Positions 10,070 through 20,360 of a DNA stretch of 64,000 nt are shown one piece after another. This DNA is from Histomonas meleagridis (Eukaryota; Parabasalia; Tritrichomonadida; Dientamoebidae): the NCBI GenBank assembly GCA_020186115.1, contig WSYJ01000180.1, forward strand, positions 186,001 through 250,000, given 5' to 3'. Each line of letters opens with the position of its first letter. The stretch's first letter is position 1. The translations under genes were made by a program, and so were the position numbers. The notes beneath the pieces are model-generated. The model ran no database searches. It worked only from the letters and a program-made list of their open reading frames with translations, and was not told the origin of the DNA.

Positions 10070-13000
10070 TTATGTGTCCAAATTTTCGACCACTTCTTTC
10101 GATATAAAAGCGAACTTTCTCTCAGCCGACACTAAAACGAACGAATCCTCTTCGGGGAAATAGTCCAAACACTTACTATGGAACTTGGCGATGAGTTTTA
10201 ATTTTTCAGGGTATAACACATCGCAGTACAAAATTTCATTTTTATCAGTTTCCATTAATAAAAAGTCGAATCCTTCATTTGAAGCGAAAGTTTTCCAACT
10301 TAAAATATTTGGAAAATCATTTACAACTTTTAATATTATTCCGTTCGTACTTATAATGTACAATTTGTTTATAGTCCGAACTAATATAAATCCCCAAGCG
10401 TTAGTGATCAATATGTCAATTGGTAATTCATTATCAAGTGAAACTTTTGTGATAAGTTTTCCATCGTTTAATGACTTAATACGTAATATAGAGTCCGTTG
10501 AAACATATGCAAAGATTCGAATCCTTTCATTGGATGCAATACATAATATATTCGAATTCAAATTACAAAGTTCTATTTGTTGTAAATTTGGTGAGCTATA
10601 GATTTTAGTGTCATTAAAGATGTATAATGGATATGAAAACTTTAAATTTGTAATAAATATTTCAGACTCAGTAATAACTTGTGGTCGCTCTAAATAACGG
10701 AACGTGACTAATGTACTTCCATTATATGCAACTATACTATTTCCATAAGGATAAAATTTGTAATCGTTAATTCCATTAATTTCAAATTTGTCACCAATTT
10801 GTCGGCATTCAGGGCATAAATCGTCAGTAGCATTTGGATAAATCTTTATAAATGCGCATATACCATTTTCGAATATAATGAAATAAGTTTTTTCGATTTT
10901 AATTGGTATTACATATAATACTTTGCTATTAAATTTGACTTCTACTTGTGGTATGTTAACCATGCTTTTAGATCGTTTGATAATTGTTTGATTTAAAACA
11001 TTCGGGAAATTTTGTATAATCCATTTGCAAACGGTTTCATCTTCTTTTTCAAGTTGTTTCCGTTTATTATAATACTTTTCAATTGCCAATTTTGAATTTT
11101 CATCGTCCGAATTTGAATACAATATTTCTGTACCATTTGAATTGCGTAAATTCGTTGTAAACATTGAATTGAAATCGCTTTCATCCAAAATCGGGAAAAT
11201 TGGTTTTTTATAAGGGTTTTGATAAGTTCTTCCATTTAACAAGTTCAACACACTAATAAACTCGAACGTTGAAATTTTATTTGCCAACCAACTATTTCTA
11301 ACGATCTCTATTTTAGAGTTAATATTAAATTCGGAATTAAAAATTATTTTATTTCTATCCAAGTTAAAGTTCGTATTACAGTTACCAAGGAATTGATTTA
11401 AGTTATCTTCTACTCTAAAATCGATCAAAAAAGACGAATGATCTTTTTTAATAATCTGTAAAACACTTTTAATGTTATCATTTGTGTTAATTAAAATCAT
11501 AAACCAAATTTGCGCAAAAGGAATTTCATGAATGAAATCTTTTGCTTTTATTATTATATTATTTTTTTCACATTTACAAAGAATTGGAATTTTTTCATTA
11601 TCATTTTCGATTAAGAATGAATTATCAATGAATTTATTAATTGGTAATTCAATTCTTTTATCGAATATTTTCATACGTTTTATTAAAAATGGTTCAAAGA
11701 ATTCGCAAATTGTTGAATTGTTTTTAATGATAATTTTATTATTTAATGGATCAAATTGATTTTGTAATCGTTTGTTTTCATTATTTATAAATTCTTCTGA
11801 TTTAACATTTGTAATTTTACTTAAATTAATTTCATTAATGTTTGGAATTCTTTGGATTTCATTATTTAAATTATTTAATATGTTAATGAAATTTTGTTCA
11901 AACTTTTGTTTAAGTAATGGAATCGTTTCAAATATTTCGATTTTTCGTTGTTTACCATTTAATGTTTGATTAAGTTTAATATGATGATAATAACAATCAA
12001 TTAAATATTTAATGTCATCGAAATTCATTTTCTCGATAATGTCATATTGATAATTATCTAATTTCGATGCAATATCATAAATTAGTTTCATTATATCAAT
12101 ATCATATACTTCATTTTCATTTATCTCTAAGAAGTATTCGAATTCAATTGTTGAAACTTTCATTAAATTTTCTTTTAATGTATTTATATCTTTAACTAAA
12201 TTTAATTTCATTTTTTCTTCTTCTTGGAATTCTCTTGTATCGAATTCATAATTCTTTTCAAACAAATTTAATATCGAATAATTATATTTTCGTTGTTTTA
12301 TGTTTTTGTTTTTAGGTTTAAACATTATAAATGATAATAATATTATAATCAAATTAATATTCATGAAATCATTAAATAAGTTATAATTAAATGTTAAAAG
12401 TAATTCTTCAAAATATGTCTTTTCATATCCATTAACAACTAAAAACAATGAAAGATATATAATATATAATAAATCATTTTGATTATTAATATTATTCGAT
12501 ATGAATTCAAATAATTTAATACGAATTTCTTTTTCGTTTGTATTAAAGCTTAATAATAATGGTGAAATAAACCATAACTTCGAATTAACGAAATTGTTTT
12601 TAGGGATAAATTCGAGTTTTTCATTTAGTTTTAATGCTATATAACATTCCAAAGTAAATAAATTCGGATATTTCTCCATACACAATTTAATGTTTTCGAA
12701 TATTTCATTTGTAATATATAATTTAGACAAAATTAATTTCAATTTTTCATGGAAATTGTTTTTATATAATTCATGTAATGTAATTAATGTATTAATAATA
12801 ATTTGTATATTATTATTATTATCCAATAAATTAATCAAATAATCATATGATTTATAATTCGACTTCAATATAACTTCAGAGATATCTTTAATTATATCTA
12901 AATACATTAATTTATCTTCTTCTTTCACTTTAACTAAAAATGAGAATAATAATTCGAAATCTTTTTCTTCATCATAATATGTATAATATAATCTTTTAAT

Positions 13001-16000
13001 TAAAATAGAGAAATAATTTTTAGAAATTATATTTTTTTGAGAATTATCACAGAATAACTTATAAAATTGTGTCAAAAAATATGAAATATAACTTTTCTTT
13101 TTAACTTCTTCTAAGAAATATTCGAAAATATTATTTGTCCAATAATATATAATATATTCGAAGTCATTTGATTTCGACCATAAGTCACAATTAATAGTTA
13201 ACTTTTCAAACCAATTCTTTCGTATCATTTCATCATTAATATTTTGAGTTATCATGAAAATACTTTTATATAAATTGATATTTAATTCATTTATTTTATA
13301 ATTATATAAAATAGAACTAATTTGAATTGGATATTGTAATCCTTCAGTTTTAGTAATTTGATTAATGATTTGATTTATGATTGTTAACACTGAATATATT
13401 AAAGGTTTTGTTATATATTGAAGTGACTCGATATATTTATAACTATAATTTGATATATAATTTAATAATGTTTTATTAGGTATAAAACTTTTCTTAATTT
13501 TAATATTATTATTTAGAGTATTAGTTTCATAATTATTAATTAATTTAGTTAATGAAAAATTAGGAATTGGGATTTGATTTGTATGAATTTGTTCTTTCTT
13601 AAGTTTTGTTGTATAAAAACATAAATCTGATATATATGCGACTGTTTTATGATTTTCATCTGAAATATAATCATTTAATCCTCCGACATTAAAACGTAAT
13701 TGTTTTTTATCGAATTTAATTTCAGAGAATTTAATACTTTGTAATAAATTCGTGTTTAAATATATTATAATTTCTTCTTTTTCTTCTTTATCTTTAAATG
13801 TAACATAAAAATGTGACCATTCACTTGATGTGAATTTAGAAATGATTTGGAATGAATGTTTATATTCGCTATCATCATATATTAAATATAATGATGAACC
13901 TTTTAATGCGAAACCGAATTTTTGTTCTTTAGTTGAGAATGTAAATAAGTTTATATATGTTAATTGTTTTATTAAAGTTGAATTATCAACTTTTAAATAA
14001 AATGAAAATGAAAACTTTTTATAAAACTTACTATAATCAAATCCATCAATAGATATTAAAGGATTTAATACGTTTTCAATCGGTATTATGTTTTGTGGTG
14101 TATTTTTATGATATAAAAATATCTTTTCAAGCATTTTAGAAATTTTATAATTTTGAGTTTTAGTAATTATATTAGTAATTAATTTTGATATATAATTATT
14201 AGTTTTAGATGTTAATATAATATATAATAAAGGTATAACATAATTATCTTTTAAGTTTTCATTAATCTTTAATTCAAATTCAATTCCTTTATACTTTTGA
14301 ATTTTATCATTTAAGAAATATGTTAATAATATCGAATCAATATTACCATTATGGAATGCTATTGCATTTGATATTGAATCTTGTGCTAATTTTAAGAAAA
14401 TCGATAAAACTTTTGTTAACTCATTAACATTTTCACCAAATACTATTAAAAATAATGGTAAATATATTGGATTACGTATTAAAAACTTCGCATTAACATT
14501 CATACAAGTTGAACCGGTAATTAAATTCACGAGAATATTTAATGTTAAGAATTGTTTTGATTTAGATAATATATAAAACAAATTATTATCAATATCAAAA
14601 TTGTTTTGTTTAAGTTGTGATTGTATTATTAACATTATAATAATTCGATTAAAAGTTTTTTCTGTTTGTTTCTCTTTATAATTATTTATCATTAAATTTA
14701 AGAATTTGGAAAATATTGTAATATAAAATGGTCTAAATAATATAACATTCGACACCAATTCATGTGTAAGTTCAATTAATTGTGGACAATATTGTGCTTT
14801 CTCTAATACATTAACAACTAAATATTCTAATTTCGAAATTTCTGTTTTCGATGTCTTTAAAAATATGTTTTTTAATATCGAATATATATTCTCTGAAATT
14901 CCTTTTTCATATATAAATTTATTAATAATTTCAACAAAATTCCGTAAATTTAAACATGAAAATTGTAACTTCGAATTATTTAATAGTTTAAAAATAAATA
15001 CAAATCCGATTTTTCGTATATCATTCGGAGCATTAATTTGTTGTAAGTATATCATATTAGAAGAAATGATTTGGAAAAATTCATTAGTACAAAGTGTTTC
15101 ATCAATAGAATTTTTCATTATACGTAATAATGTTTCATTAATTAAAAATATGTTTTCATTTTTCTCCTTGAAAAATCGTAATAATAATTTAGTGTCAGTG
15201 TTTTGTATTAATGATATTATTGCTGCTCGTATTTTGTTTATGTTTTTATCTAATGATTTAGGACCAAATATTGTTGTCTCATGATCAAATAAATAACTCG
15301 ATGTTAAAAATTCAAATGTTAATTGTAATATTTGATGTCTGTTACTATTAGTTTTAATGAACCATACAAACGATGAAATTAATTCCATCGATTTCAAACA
15401 AGACATCATGATTTCTATAAATGAACTTAAATGATTTGGATTTAATTCTTCTAAAAATTGATTAATTACATTAAATAATATTAATATTTCTTCGGGAATT
15501 AAATTATATAATTCTTCGGTGTTCTCATCAATAAGATTGGATGGAATACGAAAGTCATTATGAAAAATATCTTCATCGATATATAATTGTTGTGATTGTG
15601 GCTTTAATGTATCTAAATTATTAAGTTGGATGGGATCTGAAATCGTGATCGGCCTGTCTTTGAAAAAGTCCTTGATCTTATCAAAAAGTGAGTTCGATAT
15701 ACTTTTGAAATTTTCAGAAAAATCTGATCGGTCTTTGTTTATAGCTGCAGAATAATTAACAATTGAAGCAAATGCTTTTAACGCATTTATATCTAAATCA
15801 TTAAACATGGACTCTATGATGCCTATGATGGTAATATATTCCGATCCTAAAATTATCTCATAACGATTATCATAAAGAGTTTTAATCAGTTTTAAGCCTT
15901 CTTTATGACATTCAGATGAAAGCTTGGGATCAAATACTATGTTTAAGAAAAAAATTAATAAATTTTTGAAATTAAATTTTAATGTTCGATTCATGGTAAA

Positions 16001-16495
16001 CATTGTTATAACACTTGCAATTGTCTTTTCATCCCATTGGAATGCTTCGTTTCGTATGGCTTGATATAGTAAACACATAAAATATAAATTTATCGTTGGA
16101 AAATAACTATTTGAAAGTAATGCATGATTAAGATATTCCATAAATAAAAGAAAATATTCAGGAGAAATTTGTTCATCCTTAACAAAAAGGAGTGAAATTA
16201 ATTGGTAACCAATAATGTTTAATTGTAAATCAGTAACTTTTTGAGACTGTATAAATTTACGAACAACTTCAGGATTGAATTGATAATTATAACCAACATC
16301 ATTTAAAATTTTTTTGATGTCTATGTTAATATCATTATCAAATGATTTCATTAATTTATCAGTTTCAATATTTGGTATTTGATTCATTAACTCTGTTTCT
16401 TCATTATCTGGGGCCCCAATAAGTGTATTAAGTGATAGTCTTCGATGTGTAAAGACTAATTTAATTAACGCTTTATAACTTTCCTTTTCTGTCAT
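10070..16495 (-). CDS. giant BEACH-family protein
   Basis: This is a 2141-residue protein from ATG (MTEKESYKAL). Long helical-repeat stretches fill the first ~800 residues. A concanavalin/LamG-like beta domain lies around residues 818-930 (FSFSFYLKVDNS, SEWSHFYVTF). More helical sequence follows, then a PH-BEACH-like segment around 1635-1710. The start of a BEACH domain lies at about 1735-1770 (WLANKISTFEFISVLNLLNG, then PIFPIL). The C-terminal ~280 residues look like a beta-propeller. This order (ConA, PH, BEACH, WD40) is that of the LYST/neurobeachin/LRBA group, which acts in vesicle and lysosome traffic. The BEACH domain is badly shortened: after the FPIL motif only ~80 mostly charged residues precede the propeller, where about 200 would be expected, so the central core is missing. 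Either this is a divergent BEACH protein or the core has been lost. Confidence 0.8.
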   Translation of the reverse strand: MTEKESYKALIKLVFTHRRLSLNTLIGAPDNEETELMNQIPNIETDKLMKSFDNDINIDIKKILNDVGYNYQFNPEVVRKFIQSQKVTDLQLNIIGYQLISLLFVKDEQISPEYFLLFMEYLNHALLSNSYFPTINLYFMCLLYQAIRNEAFQWDEKTIASVITMFTMNRTLKFNFKNLLIFFLNIVFDPKLSSECHKEGLKLIKTLYDNRYEIILGSEYITIIGIIESMFNDLDINALKAFASIVNYSAAINKDRSDFSENFKSISNSLFDKIKDFFKDRPITISDPIQLNNLDTLKPQSQQLYIDEDIFHNDFRIPSNLIDENTEELYNLIPEEILILFNVINQFLEELNPNHLSSFIEIMMSCLKSMELISSFVWFIKTNSNRHQILQLTFEFLTSSYLFDHETTIFGPKSLDKNINKIRAAIISLIQNTDTKLLLRFFKEKNENIFLINETLLRIMKNSIDETLCTNEFFQIISSNMIYLQQINAPNDIRKIGFVFIFKLLNNSKLQFSCLNLRNFVEIINKFIYEKGISENIYSILKNIFLKTSKTEISKLEYLVVNVLEKAQYCPQLIELTHELVSNVILFRPFYITIFSKFLNLMINNYKEKQTEKTFNRIIIMLIIQSQLKQNNFDIDNNLFYILSKSKQFLTLNILVNLITGSTCMNVNAKFLIRNPIYLPLFLIVFGENVNELTKVLSIFLKLAQDSISNAIAFHNGNIDSILLTYFLNDKIQKYKGIEFELKINENLKDNYVIPLLYIILTSKTNNYISKLITNIITKTQNYKISKMLEKIFLYHKNTPQNIIPIENVLNPLISIDGFDYSKFYKKFSFSFYLKVDNSTLIKQLTYINLFTFSTKEQKFGFALKGSSLYLIYDDSEYKHSFQIISKFTSSEWSHFYVTFKDKEEKEEIIIYLNTNLLQSIKFSEIKFDKKQLRFNVGGLNDYISDENHKTVAYISDLCFYTTKLKKEQIHTNQIPIPNFSLTKLINNYETNTLNNNIKIKKSFIPNKTLLNYISNYSYKYIESLQYITKPLIYSVLTIINQIINQITKTEGLQYPIQISSILYNYKINELNINLYKSIFMITQNINDEMIRKNWFEKLTINCDLWSKSNDFEYIIYYWTNNIFEYFLEEVKKKSYISYFLTQFYKLFCDNSQKNIISKNYFSILIKRLYYTYYDEEKDFELLFSFLVKVKEEDKLMYLDIIKDISEVILKSNYKSYDYLINLLDNNNNIQIIINTLITLHELYKNNFHEKLKLILSKLYITNEIFENIKLCMEKYPNLFTLECYIALKLNEKLEFIPKNNFVNSKLWFISPLLLSFNTNEKEIRIKLFEFISNNINNQNDLLYIIYLSLFLVVNGYEKTYFEELLLTFNYNLFNDFMNINLIIILLSFIMFKPKNKNIKQRKYNYSILNLFEKNYEFDTREFQEEEKMKLNLVKDINTLKENLMKVSTIEFEYFLEINENEVYDIDIMKLIYDIASKLDNYQYDIIEKMNFDDIKYLIDCYYHHIKLNQTLNGKQRKIEIFETIPLLKQKFEQNFINILNNLNNEIQRIPNINEINLSKITNVKSEEFINNENKRLQNQFDPLNNKIIIKNNSTICEFFEPFLIKRMKIFDKRIELPINKFIDNSFLIENDNEKIPILCKCEKNNIIIKAKDFIHEIPFAQIWFMILINTNDNIKSVLQIIKKDHSSFLIDFRVEDNLNQFLGNCNTNFNLDRNKIIFNSEFNINSKIEIVRNSWLANKISTFEFISVLNLLNGRTYQNPYKKPIFPILDESDFNSMFTTNLRNSNGTEILYSNSDDENSKLAIEKYYNKRKQLEKEDETVCKWIIQNFPNVLNQTIIKRSKSMVNIPQVEVKFNSKVLYVIPIKIEKTYFIIFENGICAFIKIYPNATDDLCPECRQIGDKFEINGINDYKFYPYGNSIVAYNGSTLVTFRYLERPQVITESEIFITNLKFSYPLYIFNDTKIYSSPNLQQIELCNLNSNILCIASNERIRIFAYVSTDSILRIKSLNDGKLITKVSLDNELPIDILITNAWGFILVRTINKLYIISTNGIILKVVNDFPNILSWKTFASNEGFDFLLMETDKNEILYCDVLYPEKLKLIAKFHSKCLDYFPEEDSFVLVSAERKFAFISKEVVENLDT

Positions 16496-16634
16496 TATGA
16501 ATTAATTTTTTTTAAGTCGTTTTAAAAACATTCATTTTTTTCTGTCAGTTTAATTTGACTTAAAACTTCTATTGACTTCAGAAAATTTTCTATTCATTTT
16601 TAACGTTTTTCGATGTTTTTGACGAATTAAACGG

Positions 16635-16640
16635 TCAATT
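16635..16640 (+). promoter_or_regulatory. initiator-like element
   Basis: TCAATT lies 4 nt before the CDC50-family ATG at 16644 and matches the TCA-type initiator of trichomonad genes. The pairing of position and motif recurs at many genes here. The transcription start itself is inferred. Confidence 0.45.
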
Positions 16641-16643
16641 CAA

Positions 16644-17582
16644 ATGAAGGTTGAAGGATTTGCAAATCTTCCTATCATTCAGCAAGAACTCAAAATGTGT
16701 CGACTAAGGTCAACACCAGCTTGTACGTCCAGTATATTTTTCTTGTTGTCAATTCTTTACTTTTGCTTATTTTGCGTGGTTGGATATACAACTTATTATA
16801 ACACGAATATTGAAGTTCGCTATGATGATGTATGCAATGGTAGTGATACATGTATTGTTAACTTTACAATTCCAAAGGATATTAACCAACCACTTGGTCT
16901 ATATTATAAGTTAACAAATTTCAAACAAGCACGTAAAGAAATTGCTACTAGCTTCGAAACCCGTATGCTCATGGGTCAATATGTTTCGATAGATGATGTT
17001 GAGTCTTGCACTTTCCGAAAGTTTGTTAATGATACAAAGAACATATATAACCTCTATATTCCATGCGGTGTTCTTCCATACCTTGTTTTTAATGACACAT
17101 TTTATATTATTGAAACCAATGATTTTGTAGAAAAAAAGATTACATTAGAAGTCGATCGAGATATCGGATTTCAGGAACCTGACATGCGATACAATGTATC
17201 AACGCATTGGCTGGAAGATGATGACTTATTCCCAGGCACACAAACAAATGAACATTTCATATCATGGATGAGAGTATCAGCATTTTCACCATTCCGAAAA
17301 TTATATGCAAAAGCCGAATCAATGAAGGCTGGGAACTATTCCATGTTCATACACAACAACTATAAAGGCGTTTTCGATGGTAGGAAATATTTCATCATAT
17401 CTGAAACCGGTTCTTTTGGAACGAATGGTAAAGGAGTTCTCGCAGTGTTCTTGGTGACTGCACTTGTGCTAATGATAACTGCCATCCTTTTGGGCTTCAT
17501 GGCATATAATAGAATGAACCCAACGTCTAAATTCCATCCAAAGCATTTGAGAGAGGTCTTAACGAACCCCGAAGGAAGATAG
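16644..17582 (+). CDS. CDC50/LEM3 family flippase subunit
   Basis: A 312-residue protein from ATG matches the CDC50/LEM3 family in length and layout. There is a short cytoplasmic N-terminus, a TM helix around residues 30-50, a large exoplasmic domain with many N-glycosylation sequons and paired Cys, and a second TM helix around 270-292. Recognisable family segments include GLYYKLTNFKQARKEIATS, the HWLEDDD/HFISWMRVSAF stretch before the conserved FRKLYAK, and the GNYSMFIHNNY motif. These proteins are obligate partners of P4-ATPases that flip phospholipids toward the cytoplasmic leaflet in Golgi, endosome and plasma membrane. It is divergent from the BEACH gene, with about 150 bp between ATGs. 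Confidence 0.92.
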   Translation: MKVEGFANLPIIQQELKMCRLRSTPACTSSIFFLLSILYFCLFCVVGYTTYYNTNIEVRYDDVCNGSDTCIVNFTIPKDINQPLGLYYKLTNFKQARKEIATSFETRMLMGQYVSIDDVESCTFRKFVNDTKNIYNLYIPCGVLPYLVFNDTFYIIETNDFVEKKITLEVDRDIGFQEPDMRYNVSTHWLEDDDLFPGTQTNEHFISWMRVSAFSPFRKLYAKAESMKAGNYSMFIHNNYKGVFDGRKYFIISETGSFGTNGKGVLAVFLVTALVLMITAILLGFMAYNRMNPTSKFHPKHLREVLTNPEGR

Positions 17583-18142
17583 ATTGTGATCTAATAAAAA
17601 GTTATGGTGTAAATATTGTTTTTATTTTGGGCGAATTTGAATTAAATATGTTGACATTGAATTATGTTTCGAATAAAATTATTTTTCCAATTACAAACTG
17701 ATGTTAATAAGGATGATGTGAAATTCGACTTTTTGAACACGATTTCAATCAAAACCGATCAAAAATGCTAAAACATCATCAGCTTCTGGTTCAACTTGAT
17801 AGTCAAAATATTTATTAAAACAGAAATTCTTTTCAAAACATTTAACAATAACTCCTGATGGCAGTGTTTTTGATTATAAATAAATTTTTTTTTACAGAGC
17901 TACATTAATTAAAGTAAAAATTGATTCTCACAAAAAAATTAGTAAATTACATATTCATAATTAAGTTCATATGGACATCTGAAAAGACTTATTTTTTAGT
18001 GTGTGGGCTGTCCTAAAAGACCTAAAAGATGATTTTTTTCATTTGTGATAAACCGCTGATGTTAAGTCAGCTAGATAGCGGTTGCTTTTAAATTAACCTG
18101 AAAAAACCGTTTCCCTGGTTGGACAAAAATCCTCACACAAAT
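17583..18142. other. intergenic / promoter region
   Basis: No gene is supported. The region includes the 3' end of the CDC50 gene (CTAATAAAAAG shortly after the stop) and the promoter of the K+ channel gene. TCACAC at 18133-18138 lies just before the channel ATG. Confidence 0.45.
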
Positions 18143-19498
18143 ATGGAAATTGATGAAGATATTACAGAAACAGAACCAAAAAGCTATGGTTTTTACTTGT
18201 ACAGTGTTCCTCGTAAAATATGGGAATATTTAATGCTATTTATTTCTTTGATTTCTATATGGGAAATTCCTTTTCAATGGGTATTTTATCAAACACTCCC
18301 TCTTTCTTTTATTATAGCAGCGCTTGCCTTTGATTTAGCTTTTCTTGTTGATAATTTTATTTCTCAACGTACAGGCTTTATTAAGGACGGAATCGTTCTT
18401 CTTGATAAAGATTCTTTAAAAGAGCACACACCACGATGGAAAAAAATAATGAGTTGGGTTTACCCTATTCCATTTTATTTAATCGGTTATCTCTTGAATA
18501 ATTTATTGGTATTTCATATTTTGATTTGCCTCAAAATTATTCGCATTATCCGATTTGCTGAAGCATATAAAACAATACAGAACCACCTTGTGTATATCAA
18601 CGCTATTTCTAAGACTTTTCTTCAATTTATTATGTTATTATCACTTGAACATCTCTTTACTTGCATCTTTATTCTTATTGGGAAAATTGAACATTACAAA
18701 GGCATAGAAGGAAATTGGATTGATGTCGCTAATCTCTTTGATGCCTCATTCTTCAAACTTTATACGCATTCATTCTACTTCATCAACACAACTGTACTTG
18801 CTGTTGGGTATGGAGATGCAACTGCCAAGACATTTCCGGAAATTTTTTATGTTCTTTTTGTTGAAATAATTGGTGTTTTTTATTTTAACTATATTGTCTC
18901 CAAAATGGTTGCATTAATTGCATCTCCTTCACGTAATCTTCGTATTAGTCAATATAAGAATGCTGTTAACTCTCTAGTTTCAATGGATATTTCCGAATTT
19001 GGCAAAGAGCAACTTTTGAATTACTATCAATTTGAGTTTGATACCCAATACGAACGTGCATTATTTCATTCTTCCATGAAAGAAATCATTCCTTTTGGCT
19101 TACAAAAGAAGATCATGACAGTTGTAAACTATTCAATTTACAGTCGTCTTCAGTTTTTAGAAAACGCAAGCGATGAAACAATTGAAAAAGTTGCAATGGC
19201 ATTGAAACCGAAAATTTTGATGCCCGGCGATTTTCTTGCGAAAGCTGGTCGAATTAACAAAAACATATACTTCTTAACTGAAGGAACAGTCGATATGCTC
19301 AGTGCAGGAGGAGATTTTATACAGAGGTTCACTTCAGAGAATAATTCGGTGTTTGGAGAAACATCTGTAATAAGAAGAATACCAGAAGTATGCTCCGTAA
19401 TTGCAGTATCATATGTTGAAGTATATGAGTTAAGTCAAAAGGATTTGTCTGTTATATTCGATCTTGGTATCCATGTGGAACGTCCAAACGAATTCTAA
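18143..19498 (+). CDS. K+ channel with cyclic-nucleotide-binding-type domain
   Basis: The protein is 451 residues from ATG (MEIDEDITETEPK); the frame opens 24 nt earlier only with TTG. Six hydrophobic segments span residues ~35-260. The fourth carries few basic residues (KIIRIIRF), so voltage sensing may be weak. The pore loop has TTVLAVGYGD near residue 218, the K+-selective signature. A C-linker and a cNMP-type beta roll (about 357-445, MPGDFLAKAGRINKNIYFL then FGETSVIRR) follow. Overall it resembles the EAG/HCN/CNG superfamily. In the phosphate-binding cassette the Arg that normally contacts the cyclic phosphate is not in place (FGETSVIRRIPEVCSV), and the protein ends shortly after the roll. 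Ligand binding is therefore doubtful. Confidence 0.85.
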   Translation: MEIDEDITETEPKSYGFYLYSVPRKIWEYLMLFISLISIWEIPFQWVFYQTLPLSFIIAALAFDLAFLVDNFISQRTGFIKDGIVLLDKDSLKEHTPRWKKIMSWVYPIPFYLIGYLLNNLLVFHILICLKIIRIIRFAEAYKTIQNHLVYINAISKTFLQFIMLLSLEHLFTCIFILIGKIEHYKGIEGNWIDVANLFDASFFKLYTHSFYFINTTVLAVGYGDATAKTFPEIFYVLFVEIIGVFYFNYIVSKMVALIASPSRNLRISQYKNAVNSLVSMDISEFGKEQLLNYYQFEFDTQYERALFHSSMKEIIPFGLQKKIMTVVNYSIYSRLQFLENASDETIEKVAMALKPKILMPGDFLAKAGRINKNIYFLTEGTVDMLSAGGDFIQRFTSENNSVFGETSVIRRIPEVCSVIAVSYVEVYELSQKDLSVIFDLGIHVERPNEF

Positions 19499-19627
19499 TT
19501 TCAACATATACAGAGTTGTTGTGTTTGTGTTATTCTAATAAATATTTTGTGTGGATATAATTTTATATAAAAATGAAGAATTGTCTTGAGATGATGTGAG
19601 GTGGATGATTGGGGTGCCCCAATTGTG

Positions 19628-19633
19628 TCAAAA
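19628..19633 (+). promoter_or_regulatory. initiator-like element
   Basis: TCAAAA lies 11 nt before the ATG at 19644 and helps choose that start over the in-frame ATG at 19605. A palindromic GGGGTGCCCC lies just upstream at 19611-19620. Confidence 0.4.
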
Positions 19634-19643
19634 CCGTTTTGTA

Positions 19644-20360
19644 ATGAAGATTAAGATTTCACATGCAGAAAAAGAAAAAATAAAGGAAACAATAAAACAG
19701 TTTTGTAGGAATTTTGCAACAGGAACAATGTATGGTTCAGCAATGACACTTTATATATATGTTACTCAGCAATTCTCTCTTGATTTAAGTTCTTTCTGCT
19801 ATAAATCCATAGAGACTGGTGTTCTTACATCAACTTTTGAACTTGTTGATGAAGTTTCAAGAACAGTGTTTCGGCCAACATTAAATACACCTTTGGAACA
19901 TCTTAAGTGGGGAGTTAAAGTTGGATTAGCAACATCAATCCTAAATGATGTTATTTTGTATCCACTGGAGTATTGGTATTTCAAAAAAGAATTCAACGGG
20001 AAAGACTTCAAAGTTGATCTTAATAATAATCGTAAGTATGACTTTCTATCCCGACTTGGAGGAAATGCTGTCCTTGGTTTTTCTAATGCATATCTTCCAC
20101 CATCAAATCAACTTGGCGGTACTTTTGCTCGAAATGTACTTATTCAAGGAATTGGTACCCTTTTTGACAGCGCTCTTTCTTATCCTTTAATACAGTCTTA
20201 CGAGAGAAGGTCAGTCACAAATTTTGTTAATTTTTACATAAGTCGGCTCCCAAAAGTTGTTTTCACAACTTCGATTTACTCCATCACAAAGAAATTTTCA
20301 CAATCGTTGTTCGGAAGGAAACGACTCGCATCAAACATGATAAGCTATTACGCGTATTAA
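19644..20360 (+). CDS. hypothetical protein with weakly hydrophobic segments
   Basis: A 238-residue protein begins MKIKISHAEKEKIKE. An in-frame ATG lies 13 codons upstream (19605), but the initiator-like TCAAAA falls between the two. After a charged start it has several moderately hydrophobic, aromatic-rich stretches (TMYGSAMTLYIYVTQQFSL, WGVKVGLATSILNDVILYP), Gly-rich turns (RLGGNAVLGFSNAYLPP, NQLGGTFARN) and a basic C-terminus. The spaced hydrophobic stretches are reminiscent of small organellar membrane or carrier-type proteins, but no diagnostic motif such as Px[DE]xx[RK] was seen. I do not recognise the family. Confidence 0.7.
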   Translation: MKIKISHAEKEKIKETIKQFCRNFATGTMYGSAMTLYIYVTQQFSLDLSSFCYKSIETGVLTSTFELVDEVSRTVFRPTLNTPLEHLKWGVKVGLATSILNDVILYPLEYWYFKKEFNGKDFKVDLNNNRKYDFLSRLGGNAVLGFSNAYLPPSNQLGGTFARNVLIQGIGTLFDSALSYPLIQSYERRSVTNFVNFYISRLPKVVFTTSIYSITKKFSQSLFGRKRLASNMISYYAY

